The notes under the pieces were generated by a model that did no database searches, had not been told where the DNA came from, and worked only from the letters and a program-made list of their open reading frames with translations. A stretch of 34,248 bases of DNA from JANXLS01 sp038227045 (GTDB lineage: Bacteria; Planctomycetota; SZUA-567; H5-PLA8): positions 1-34,248 of the forward strand of contig JBBRQD010000058.1 in assembly GCA_038227045.1 (NCBI GenBank), given 5' to 3'. Of the stretch, positions 9,992 to 18,599 are shown one piece after another (the first letter of the stretch is position 1; each line of letters opens with the position of its first letter). Position numbers and translations under genes: made by a program.

Positions 9992-11408
9992 GCGTCGCCC
10001 CCGTCTCCAGCTTCCTGGTAATCTTATCCTGCCATCGCTTGGCGCACGCGCGTACTTCGCCGTTGGGATCCAGGTACATCGTTTCCAACATGGGAAGATC
10101 GTACTCATCCAGAATGCTTTCGTAAATGTAAAGCCCCAAAGTATCGGTGGCTTCGAGCCGTACTTCATCGGCTTCCAGCCCAAGGAATTTCAATAAATTC
10201 GCTTCGGCTTTGGGAGTGCGCAATTCCGGCTCGCGCAGCAGTTTCAAAAATATCGGCGCAAGCCGCCAATCGTCCATATTCTCCGCGAGCGGGCGCGCCG
10301 CCGGACGTCCAATGAGCCGGATCGCCTCCTGTATTGCCTCGGTCAATTGGCGTATTTCCGATTGCTTCAATAACTCCGCCAGCAGACGTCCCGCGCGATC
10401 ACTCTTGAACTTTCCCAACAATTGAACGGTCTGTATGTACAGCTCCGTAACGTCCTTGCTTTTACCCAGCTCCGTCCTGGGTATTTTCAATGTGTTTAGA
10501 AGGGTACTCACGCAACGCGCATCGCCAAGGTGGCCGGCAATAACCGCAAGTGTTCCGTTGGTAATCAGAATGGGCATGTGATTGTCAAAGGCATCCTTGT
10601 CATATACCATTGGAACAATGCGCCCAAGACATACCCCTGCCGCGCTCGGACCGATGGTCTCAATTGCCTTGACGATGGCCTGCCGGTTGAAACTATCTTC
10701 GCGTTCAAGTGCTTCAATGAGCGGCGGGATTGCCTCCGCCGCTTTTGTTTCGCCTACCGCGCAAATAACGGCATGACGAATCTGGGCATTGGGTTCTTTC
10801 CAATTCACCTGATCGACAAGTTTGGGCTTTTCGGACGACCCCTCCGTTTTCTTTTCGGGGACACGAACAACCTTATAGGCAAGCAACGGCGCAAGTGAGG
10901 AAAATAAATCCGCGCGATGATTGCGTCTAATAACATCAACGGCCGCCATTCTCACCATACTATTTGAGTCCGCCACAGCACGCTTCAACGCCGCATCGTT
11001 TTCCGTCGACTGTAAATTCGACAAGCCATTGATTGCCGCGACGCGCACCGCCGGGTAGGGATCATTTGCCAGCGCAATCAACGTTGAGCCCGACTCATTT
11101 CCGCCGCATTGAGCGATCGCCCAGGTAACAGTCGCGCGAAGTTCATCGTCCTTTGTTTTCGAGATGAGTAGCAACGCCGATACCGCCGCTTTCGACTTAA
11201 TTAACCCAAGTGCCTTCGCAGCCAAATCCGGCCGCGCGCCTTGAAGCGCCGCGATCAAGTCAGGGACAGCCGCATCGCCATTCTTGACAACCAAATCCAT
11301 GATGGACGGATCGTCAAGCTTGCCCACCTGCTCCGCGATTTGCGAACCTCGCGCTTCGAGCAGGCAGCAGCATGAAACCAACAGTAATGTCAACAGATGT
11401 CGTGTCAT
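9981..11408 (-). CDS. Exported HEAT-repeat protein
   Basis: A 475-aa protein of alpha-helical HEAT/PBS-lyase-type repeats. Typical units are DPYPAVRVAAINGLSNL, PNAQIRHAVICAVGETK and PPLIEALEREDSFNRQAI, with the conserved pattern of Pro at the turn, then V-R-x-x-A-[AV]-x-x-[LI]. Such proteins are protein-binding scaffolds. The start at 11408 is chosen over 11435 because its ATG overlaps the TGA of the upstream gene (ATGA) and begins a hydrophobic leader. The leader contains LVSC followed by two more Cys, which would fit a lipobox, but it would be a very short lipoprotein signal, so signal peptidase I cleavage is also possible. It lies between two giant secreted proteins and may link them; the partner is unknown. 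Confidence 0.85.
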   Translation of the reverse strand: MTRHLLTLLLVSCCCLLEARGSQIAEQVGKLDDPSIMDLVVKNGDAAVPDLIAALQGARPDLAAKALGLIKSKAAVSALLLISKTKDDELRATVTWAIAQCGGNESGSTLIALANDPYPAVRVAAINGLSNLQSTENDAALKRAVADSNSMVRMAAVDVIRRNHRADLFSSLAPLLAYKVVRVPEKKTEGSSEKPKLVDQVNWKEPNAQIRHAVICAVGETKAAEAIPPLIEALEREDSFNRQAIVKAIETIGPSAAGVCLGRIVPMVYDKDAFDNHMPILITNGTLAVIAGHLGDARCVSTLLNTLKIPRTELGKSKDVTELYIQTVQLLGKFKSDRAGRLLAELLKQSEIRQLTEAIQEAIRLIGRPAARPLAENMDDWRLAPIFLKLLREPELRTPKAEANLLKFLGLEADEVRLEATDTLGLYIYESILDEYDLPMLETMYLDPNGEVRACAKRWQDKITRKLETGATHEQ

Positions 11409-14400
11409 TTCAGTTCCAAGCGTAGATCGGCCCAATTCGCTATGTTGTCGTCTTTCCCATCGTCGGGGTTGCTGACGGACAGCATCACGGCAATTTGATC
11501 TGATACATCGATATCGATGGTCTGCGGAGCATCGTAGCCATTCATTCTTTTCGATTTAAATATTTTTTTGTTAAGCCCGCTGATTGAAAATATTGCCGAT
11601 CCCCGGCCATTGGTGCACTTGTCAATACCAATGATACCATGTAATGTCTTATATTGCTTATTGAGACAAAGGACGACAAGGCTGGCTGCATCCTTTGTGC
11701 CGGCATTGGTGCCGATTCCTTTCGGAAATGCGTCCACGCCTTTTGGGAAAGCCATGGGCGCGCCAATTATATTCTTATCGCGGTTCACAAAAGGGCCGGC
11801 CGGGCCGGCAGTGCCGCAGAGCAGCGATAAATCGGAGGCAAACAGATTTTTGGTTTTGAGCGGGCCAGCCCAATAATAGTAGCTGGAGGCTTCGCCATCC
11901 ACTGCCTCGAAACGCAGCGCGGCGGATTTTTTTCCGTTAAAAAACGAATTCGGAATAATGTACTCGATATCTCTCCAGCGGAACCGTCTGTCGGCCAGCG
12001 GCGCGCACCACTGCCCGACATATTGCTCGTTACAATATACTTTCACCAATTGGTTCCGCACCGAATAGTTAATACGCTTTCGAAGCATGAGATCTGCCTT
12101 ATCGAATGCCGCAACGTCCACTGTAAAACGTTCCTGCCCTTTGAAATGCCGGCCGCTATCCACGACATGCCGGCCATATTCGGAAAAATAGGAACTTTCG
12201 ATTGGGCCTACCAAACGGCTTTCAGTCACGGAATACTGAGCGGCTTTTTCATCCTCCGGATCACCCACATCGAGATGGAACGTGAATTGGTTCTTCCAGG
12301 CCGATTCGGGCGCGTCGTCATATATAACCACCGATCGTTCAAGCTGTTTTATTAAGCTATTCGGGTCTATATTGGAGAAAATTACGTACTGAGGGGCTGG
12401 CCGCAATGTCAATCGCGGGCTGCTTTCAACGGCCAGTGTGTTGCCAAAACTATCGAGAATCATGTCGGGCTTTGTCATCAGGGGAAGAATACTGCTTCCT
12501 TCCCGGCGCCACGCGGCGAATAATAATTTTCCATCCGGACGCTTAAAAACGTAGGATCGCGTCAAGTCATCGGAACGGTCATTCAGAAATACCTCCCGAA
12601 CAATAGTGGCGCCCTTAAGTAGCGAGCTCACCGTCTTGGTCGAAATCGCCGCCGGCTTGATCGCAAAGCCGCCTTCGTTCGGATATATCAAGTCCGCCGA
12701 ATTCTTCGCGGCAATGGGCTGCGTGCCATCCGGCTGAACCATAATATGTTGAATTCCCTGCGCCTGGCACATAATCCACGCCCGGGGAATGTAAACGGCC
12801 TGATCCAGTTCGCTGACCGTTCCCTGGGCATCCCCCGTATTCCATGCCAAATTGAGCACCCATAATTCCGGTTTCACATGCTCCTGCTTGCGCAGCCTCT
12901 GCGCTCGGGCAAGGATAATATCCAGATTACCATCCTCGGGCGAAAGCGGCGCGGGTGACGGAAGTATTCCGATTCCATCGACAAAATTATGGCCGCCCGC
13001 TTCAATGATGCCTTCCAGATAACTTTGAATATTGTCCTGTGTAATTGCTCCGGAGATAAGCTTGGCATTGGGGTTCGCTTCATCCGCGGCGCGGCGGGCT
13101 ACTTCCAGCATATTGTCGGTATATTCCGCGGGTGTCGCAAAAGACTTGAGATCCGGGCGGTCCCACACAATCCAGGTATCTACCTGTCCAGCGAAGTGTT
13201 TTATGGTGCGATGTACATACTCTTCAAAATACATTGAGCGCGATGGCATGGCTGTCACGTCGCCAAACCACTCGCTATAGACCGTGATAAAGCGCGCGCT
13301 GGGATCGTAGAATTGCGGCGTGAAGCCCAGCGTTCCAACTATCTCGATCCCGGCCTCCTTGCGCATCTTGATTTCCGGGGCCAGCCAGTCGAAATAAAAA
13401 TACCCCGGATAGCTTTCGATCGCGGGCGAGTTCTGTGTTGAATGCCAGGTGAACTGCATGTTCGTCGAACTGAATCCAAGCTCCGCAATTAGCTTATTGC
13501 GATCGGCCAGAAGTGCGTTCAATCCTATAAAATCGAGCGGCTTTCCGGTGGGCTCGTAAACGAGAAAGTTCTGCTCGGGATGCGGATTGTCCACTGTCTT
13601 GGGTGGTGGAATCGTTGCCACAATTTTGTTTTCAGATTTAGCCTCGCTGACCAATGAATAGGGTCCCAGCGGCAAGTCCTTCACTTTTATCCGCTCGACA
13701 TGTGTTCCACCCGGCTCAACGGATGCACTGCCATTTTCGACGAGAGGATATTGCCTGCCAAATAGATCCGAAAGTTTGGCTCGATAACCGATAGCCAGCG
13801 GCTTGCCCCATAACCACGCATTCGCAAGGCTGATACATACTTCATCATTCCGATACAGCAATCCGGATGGCTTGCTGGAATAGGCTCTCAACACCACGCT
13901 GTCCGTCTGTTCGGATTGCGACCAGATTTCGATATCGTCGACCATGACCTCAATCTTGGGCTCTCCTGAAATTGAAACGGATTCCAGCGTCAGCGGATAA
14001 TCGATGGTGCCGTTAGTTTCAGTGTATGATTTGCTTTGCGCTTTGGGTGCTCCATAGCCAGGCATTGGAAGCTCGACGTAATGCCAGTCGCCCGCAACTA
14101 CATCAACAGGACCTACATTCCAAGTATCGTATCGCATCGCGCCTTGATGATTGACTCCAGGATCGCGCAATTGCATGCGGACTTGAACCGGCTGGGCCGA
14201 TTTCAGCCACATTCCTACCTTTACCGGGCGGCCGGGCAGCGCCGCCCCTATTGGTATAGTTGCCGTCGCAGTCTGTGATGGAGCCGCGGATGGAGCCTGT
14301 AATTGAGGGCGAACGATCAGGCCCATCTCCCCGCTATGTTTGGCAATTGGAGAGTTTTCAAGCGCCGCTCCCGGAACGGAATATTTTACTTCTTCAAAGT

Positions 14401-15808
14401 CTTCGATAACAGAGTGCCAATTGGCCGATCCAACGACCTCGCTGAATACATCCGTATTCGTTGAATTGACTTCTGTCCACGTCCCGGAAATATAGAATGG
14501 CCCTGAATGTTTTTCAGTCGTCGCGATTTGAATTATTTTAGCGATTGATTCGCCAGCCTTAACAGGCAGGTCCAAATTGATTTGAGGAAGAACCGCACCA
14601 TTAAAATCTGTAACCGTTGCGTTAACATGAACTGTTCTATCCTTGCCAAAAGCAGCGGCGGACAGCTTGAGCTCAATCGGAGCGGTGCATGATCCGGATA
14701 CACGGCTTGAACCAGGACGATTATTAATTCCTTCCATAATTCCATTTGGATGAATTTTGCTGCCTGTATATAGAAAGGGCACCTCTTTGTGAATATCGGC
14801 TGGAGCTCCGCTGGCTATTAAATCCCGCTGAGAAAAAACGTCGAGATCGTCGATAAAGATGCCAGTGCCTGGAGGTCCTTCGAAGACAATCTGTTGCAAG
14901 GTAAGCAGACGATCCGCTGTTGTATGGAATGGCAAGTAAATGGGGATTTCAGCGAAATGCCAATCCGATTGTTTAAGCGCAATCGGCCCCACAGTCCAAC
15001 TACCCGCATCGGGTTGATTGGCATCGATTAAATGAGCGTAGACTTGAACATTGCCGGATGGCTTGACCCAAAAGCCAAGCTTTACTGGACGGTCGGGTAA
15101 CCTCATGTTGAAAGGCAACGCTTTTGTCGCACTTTTCCCACCGGCATCTGCAACCTTGGGCAAGTGTATGCTAAGTCCATTGCGGCCCTGCCACCCGATA
15201 TTGTATTGAGCGGAGAATGTGTATTCGAGCGCATCTTTTTCAACTTTCAATTTTGGCTCTTCAAAATCGTCCAAGCGGCTGCGGCTGTTGGCTTGAGCGA
15301 TTGTCATAGTCAAGTCGCCCTTAAGTTCCGCATTCTCCTGCTTCCAAGTGCCAATAAAAGTGAACGGACCTGCATTCTGTCTGGCCGGTTTGGCAATGAA
15401 AACCTCCGCCTTCGTCTCGCCGCTTTTCAGCTTGATATCCAATGAAACTTTGCTCCCCGGCACTTCCGCGCCGAAGAAGTCCTTCACGATGCCTTCTACA
15501 TGCACAACGATATCCACCGGCTTGGGCTTTTTTTCCGTCCGAGCAACAAATTTGAACTCAACAGGATCGTCCACATTTCCCGTAACGACCACTTCGCTTT
15601 CAATCTTTTGGCCATCCGCTTTAGTCGGAGTAAAGACAGCTTTTGTGCGCACCTTGTAACTGTCGCCCGGTTCGACACTGACGGCAATATCGGGATGCGG
15701 CACCAGTACAGGCTTGTCCTCGGCAACGACAATGCTACCCAGAAGCAGAACCGATAGCAGTATCGGGCTTCGCAGCATTATCAAAGGATTTTGATCTTGT
15801 CGGAACAC
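11405..15808 (-). CDS. Secreted GH39/clan A-like protein lacking catalytic glutamates, with NPCBM domain
   Basis: A 1467-aa exported protein from a GTG start; an ATG at 15778 would give 1457 aa. GTG is preferred because GGCGAGG lies five bases before it, whereas the ATG has no clear site. A signal peptide ends near VVA-ED. An Ig-like plus carbohydrate-binding-like unit is present twice (about residues 70-330 and 370-635), each with a GPF...GTW strand, a [ED]DFEE motif and a final VDDIEIWSQ or IDDLDVFSQ; a third Ig-like copy follows (about 640-735). A TIM barrel (about 745-1070) follows the GH39/clan A pattern, but the acid/base segment W-N-E-P reads WDRP (882-885) and the nucleophile segment reads WVLNLAW, with Asn986 in place of Glu. 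Next come a beta-sandwich (about 1160-1315) and an NPCBM-like module (about 1326-1467; FPKGIGTNAG, ANWADLRLELK). Probably a glycan-binding pseudoenzyme. Confidence 0.82.
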   Translation of the reverse strand: MFRQDQNPLIMLRSPILLSVLLLGSIVVAEDKPVLVPHPDIAVSVEPGDSYKVRTKAVFTPTKADGQKIESEVVVTGNVDDPVEFKFVARTEKKPKPVDIVVHVEGIVKDFFGAEVPGSKVSLDIKLKSGETKAEVFIAKPARQNAGPFTFIGTWKQENAELKGDLTMTIAQANSRSRLDDFEEPKLKVEKDALEYTFSAQYNIGWQGRNGLSIHLPKVADAGGKSATKALPFNMRLPDRPVKLGFWVKPSGNVQVYAHLIDANQPDAGSWTVGPIALKQSDWHFAEIPIYLPFHTTADRLLTLQQIVFEGPPGTGIFIDDLDVFSQRDLIASGAPADIHKEVPFLYTGSKIHPNGIMEGINNRPGSSRVSGSCTAPIELKLSAAAFGKDRTVHVNATVTDFNGAVLPQINLDLPVKAGESIAKIIQIATTEKHSGPFYISGTWTEVNSTNTDVFSEVVGSANWHSVIEDFEEVKYSVPGAALENSPIAKHSGEMGLIVRPQLQAPSAAPSQTATATIPIGAALPGRPVKVGMWLKSAQPVQVRMQLRDPGVNHQGAMRYDTWNVGPVDVVAGDWHYVELPMPGYGAPKAQSKSYTETNGTIDYPLTLESVSISGEPKIEVMVDDIEIWSQSEQTDSVVLRAYSSKPSGLLYRNDEVCISLANAWLWGKPLAIGYRAKLSDLFGRQYPLVENGSASVEPGGTHVERIKVKDLPLGPYSLVSEAKSENKIVATIPPPKTVDNPHPEQNFLVYEPTGKPLDFIGLNALLADRNKLIAELGFSSTNMQFTWHSTQNSPAIESYPGYFYFDWLAPEIKMRKEAGIEIVGTLGFTPQFYDPSARFITVYSEWFGDVTAMPSRSMYFEEYVHRTIKHFAGQVDTWIVWDRPDLKSFATPAEYTDNMLEVARRAADEANPNAKLISGAITQDNIQSYLEGIIEAGGHNFVDGIGILPSPAPLSPEDGNLDIILARAQRLRKQEHVKPELWVLNLAWNTGDAQGTVSELDQAVYIPRAWIMCQAQGIQHIMVQPDGTQPIAAKNSADLIYPNEGGFAIKPAAISTKTVSSLLKGATIVREVFLNDRSDDLTRSYVFKRPDGKLLFAAWRREGSSILPLMTKPDMILDSFGNTLAVESSPRLTLRPAPQYVIFSNIDPNSLIKQLERSVVIYDDAPESAWKNQFTFHLDVGDPEDEKAAQYSVTESRLVGPIESSYFSEYGRHVVDSGRHFKGQERFTVDVAAFDKADLMLRKRINYSVRNQLVKVYCNEQYVGQWCAPLADRRFRWRDIEYIIPNSFFNGKKSAALRFEAVDGEASSYYYWAGPLKTKNLFASDLSLLCGTAGPAGPFVNRDKNIIGAPMAFPKGVDAFPKGIGTNAGTKDAASLVVLCLNKQYKTLHGIIGIDKCTNGRGSAIFSISGLNKKIFKSKRMNGYDAPQTIDIDVSDQIAVMLSVSNPDDGKDDNIANWADLRLELK
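13905..15590 (-). repeat. Two tandem Ig/CBM-like units within the GH39-like gene
   Basis: The protein encoded here contains two similar units of about 260 residues. Unit 1 covers roughly 15590-14820 and unit 2 roughly 14700-13905. Shared landmarks in the same order are K-[SA]-G-E-[TS], GPF[TY][FI].GTW, [DE]DFEE, LP[DG]RPVK[LV]G[FM]W, GP[IV] followed by DWH[FY][AV]E[IL]P, and a closing [ID]DD[LI][DE][VI][FW]SQ. Similarity is visible in the protein but not obvious in the DNA, so the duplication is old. Boundaries are approximate. Confidence 0.6.
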
Positions 15809-15813
15809 TCAAA

Positions 15814-15820
15814 CCTCGCC
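15814..15820 (-). promoter_or_regulatory. Ribosome binding site for the GTG start at 15808
   Basis: The minus strand reads GGCGAGG five bases upstream of GTG at 15808, directly after the TAA of the DUF4159 gene (15822-15824). The in-frame ATG at 15778 has no comparable purine-rich site, so this motif favours the GTG start. Confidence 0.45.
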
Positions 15821-15821
15821 G

Positions 15822-16718
15822 TTAATGCGTCATCGCGTAAAGGATAAAATTCACACCCATTCTGTATCCGGCTTCGCGCATGCCGCCAAACATATCCATG
15901 TTATGCATTCCCGTGCCCAGCGGATTGGACGGCGTCGGCGGGCTGGAGATTTCCCACATGCAGCCTATATCCGGCGGTGTGTAAAGAATTCTCAAGTAGC
16001 CTTGAACCGCCATGCCTTCAAATGGATTTGAACCCAGTATCGCCGGCAAGCCTCGTTCGTTTGTTTTAGTCCAGCCAAACTTCTGCTTCAGTATCGTTTC
16101 AATTGAAGCACCCATGCGCTCCACGGGAATAAAATCGCTCTCTGGGTAGACCCGTTTCATCTCGCCGTGAAAAGAAGGGCCAAATGCGTTGTTACCATAT
16201 AAGCAATCGTCCGCATGTAGAAAACCTCCATTGTCCAGATATTTTCGCAATCCGTCGCGCTCCGCATCGGACAAACAGAACGAATTGTGCGCGGTCATGT
16301 AGATATACGGCCAGTTCACCAATTCAGGGTCGTCGAAAGTAAGTGGTTTCCGCGGTTGCAACGCCTGCGCATCCATGCCTGTGCGCTTGTGAAACTGATC
16401 GACCAGTGCCGGAACGGCTGTGGGGTCGCAGTCCCAATCGGAATTGAATTTGATCTCGCGCATGACAAAGCGGCGGCGGTTTCGAACGAAATCCTCGGGC
16501 ACTTCGTCGTCGCTTTCCTGATCGGTCTTTTCCTTAAGCAATTCCTCGCGCTCTTCGGCCGAAAGACCCTGGATTCCCGTGTCCGCGGTGGCTTCGCCGC
16601 TGCCTCGCAGTTCATTCCCCCAGCTTTCATCGGCAGCCAGCGCGGGATTCGAAGGCAATCCGCATAAAACCGCAATTACTACTACAAGGATTATGCAGAC
16701 CCTATTTATGTACTTCAT
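15822..16718 (-). CDS. Exported DUF4159 domain protein
   Basis: A 298-aa protein with a signal peptide (hydrophobic residues about 8-24, likely cut at ALA-AD), an acidic linker (about 50-75) and a DUF4159 domain over most of the rest. Diagnostic segments are a K-F-x-x-D-W-D-x-D-P-like start, LVNWPYIYMTAHNSF, LRKYLDNGGFLHADDCL and FHGEMKRVYPESDF, as in the family from memory. DUF4159 adopts a class I glutamine-amidotransferase-like fold, and its reaction, if any, is unknown. These proteins are often encoded next to BatA, VWA and DUF4175 genes, as here. A strong site, AAGGAGA at 16724-16730 (minus strand), sits five bases before the ATG. There are 15 bases to the upstream gene and 13 to the GTG of the next. 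Confidence 0.85.
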   Translation of the reverse strand: MKYINRVCIILVVVIAVLCGLPSNPALAADESWGNELRGSGEATADTGIQGLSAEEREELLKEKTDQESDDEVPEDFVRNRRRFVMREIKFNSDWDCDPTAVPALVDQFHKRTGMDAQALQPRKPLTFDDPELVNWPYIYMTAHNSFCLSDAERDGLRKYLDNGGFLHADDCLYGNNAFGPSFHGEMKRVYPESDFIPVERMGASIETILKQKFGWTKTNERGLPAILGSNPFEGMAVQGYLRILYTPPDIGCMWEISSPPTPSNPLGTGMHNMDMFGGMREAGYRMGVNFILYAMTH

Positions 16719-16733
16719 GCCGTTCTCCTTTCC

Positions 16734-18599
16734 TCACTTCACTACATTCAAGTTGTTAAAGTAGTCCTGGATAAGTTGCTGATCGTCGGCTCGCACGCCA
16801 TCATCCATTTTGGGCGCGTTGGAAAGCTTCGTGGCAACTTTGGCGGCCGGTTCGCTCTCCGCCGCGGTGCGAGCCGGTGTATCGCGCGCGGCGAGCGTTA
16901 CCTTCTTCAAACCTTCGTACCAGTTCGGCGTCCAGGTATCGCGGGTTACGAAATCCTTAAACGATTCCTCCTCCGTTACCACCGCGATGCGATAGGTCGG
17001 CGTCTTCGCTTTATGCGGCCCCTTTTTAGGTTCGAGATCGTATCCGTCTTCGACTTCGGCCCAGAACAAAATACGATCGCCAACCCGGGCGCCTGTTTCC
17101 AGGAAACGCATCAAGCTGAGTTGCTTTATTTCCTGCTGAGGCAATTGAAACGTCCGTGTGCGCGTGTCATTCGATTTCTCGGCATTGGTCTCCAGGCTTT
17201 CCACGCGGTAATGAACGGTAACCTTGGCGATTCCATAGTCGTCCGCCGCCCGCACAACCATGTTCAGCCCCCCCAGCGCCTGTTCCAAAACATGAGGCTC
17301 ATCGTTGACGGACTTGTGCGGAACAATCAAGGCAACAGTCGGCGGACGGTCCTTCTCAACGATCAGTTCATACGGATGATCCGCATCTTCATTGGTAAAT
17401 CCATATTCGTCGGTCAAAATCAGCCGATAGCTCTCGACAATAGTCTGCCGGGATTCGTCCGCCAGCCAGCGTTCCTCATTCAGGCGGATCGAGGCTTTGG
17501 CGTATTGAGCGCCCACGACGAGCTCGTCGCTCTTTTCCACGTAAGAGCGCTTCATAAGTGCCGTTTTCAATTTTTTATTGGCTGTTATCGTCAACGCAAT
17601 GGAGCTTCCAAAGAGCTTGTCCTTCAAGTTTCCGTCGCACCGCGGTTCAATAATAGGAGCGCGCCGCGCATAAGCCGGGAGGTCCGTTTCCACTTTTAAA
17701 TTAACTACCCTGGGCCGCTCGGTCACAACCACTTTGACGTGATCGCTCACAAACCTTCCCGATTCAAAATAGCATTCAAACGACTTGCTCATTTCTTTCG
17801 CGTGGTATTCGGTCCGGCCTGACGCATCGACTGAAACCTTTTCAGACTTCCACTTGGTTTCACCATCCACTTTGGTTAGCAGGGACATCTCATCGCTGTG
17901 AAATCCGTTTTGCGCGCCGCGAATCATGGCATCCGTCCCTACCAGATAGGCTGGACGATCCATCGGTTGGATGACAATGCGAGCGCCGCTCGCCACGGCC
18001 AGCACTTCGCCAATCTCACGCCACGCCGAACCCATGCTGAACAACGAACTCGACAATCCACTCGGATCGCATAGAAACGCTGCTACCCAAATGATCACGC
18101 AGGCAATTGCACCCAATACTTGATTGCGAGCCGGCCGGCGATCAATGACTTGGCCAAAGTCATCGGCAGCTGTTGAACGCTGCGCGTCAATTACTGCGGC
18201 CTCCACCATCGAGCGGTCGAATCGCGGTTTTTCGCGCTCCAGGTCTTCAAAGATTTCCAATGCGCTGACTACTTTGGAATTCAGCGAAGGCCGTTTGCTT
18301 TCAATTAACATTGCCGCGCGAGTCAAACTATAATGCGCCATCCACGGGCGCAAGACGATCCGCCACAAAAGCAACCCAAACACTATCGCCAGAAGCGGGA
18401 GAATGGGTGCGCGCAAATAGTATGGAAGGCCCACAAAATATTGCAGTAAAATCATGACCAGAAGCGGCAAGCTTATCCACCACACCAATTTTCCAGCGCC
18501 CTCCGCGACAGCGCAAGTACGATGCAACTTTGCAACGGGATATACCCGCGCGCGCAGCGTTTCGAAGGCGTTCTTTGCATCTGCATTAATAGGTATCAT
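16734..18599 (-). CDS. DUF4175-like inner-membrane protein
   Basis: A 621-aa membrane protein. The start at 18599 overlaps the stop of the upstream VWA gene (ATGA) and is preferred over 18680, which lies inside that gene. Two transmembrane helices (about 39-57 and 64-83) are followed by a cytoplasmic stretch with LIESKRPSLNSKVVSALE, a third helix (about 160-177), then a long periplasmic region of Ig-like beta domains (DRPPTVALIVPH; DDYGIAKVTVHYRVE). This layout and position match DUF4175-type proteins encoded with BatA and VWA genes. Family members I recall are often longer, with a C-terminal Gln/Glu-rich coiled coil; this protein ends in a short tail (about residues 560-621) without one. Function unknown; a scaffold for the neighbouring VWA proteins is inferred from context. 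Confidence 0.75.
   Translation of the reverse strand: MIPINADAKNAFETLRARVYPVAKLHRTCAVAEGAGKLVWWISLPLLVMILLQYFVGLPYYLRAPILPLLAIVFGLLLWRIVLRPWMAHYSLTRAAMLIESKRPSLNSKVVSALEIFEDLEREKPRFDRSMVEAAVIDAQRSTAADDFGQVIDRRPARNQVLGAIACVIIWVAAFLCDPSGLSSSLFSMGSAWREIGEVLAVASGARIVIQPMDRPAYLVGTDAMIRGAQNGFHSDEMSLLTKVDGETKWKSEKVSVDASGRTEYHAKEMSKSFECYFESGRFVSDHVKVVVTERPRVVNLKVETDLPAYARRAPIIEPRCDGNLKDKLFGSSIALTITANKKLKTALMKRSYVEKSDELVVGAQYAKASIRLNEERWLADESRQTIVESYRLILTDEYGFTNEDADHPYELIVEKDRPPTVALIVPHKSVNDEPHVLEQALGGLNMVVRAADDYGIAKVTVHYRVESLETNAEKSNDTRTRTFQLPQQEIKQLSLMRFLETGARVGDRILFWAEVEDGYDLEPKKGPHKAKTPTYRIAVVTEEESFKDFVTRDTWTPNWYEGLKKVTLAARDTPARTAAESEPAAKVATKLSNAPKMDDGVRADDQQLIQDYFNNLNVVK

Noticed and set aside
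16776..17699. A 307-codon plus-strand frame opposite the DUF4175-like gene
   Set aside because: Arg-rich with no domain pattern; it mirrors the real membrane-protein frame.
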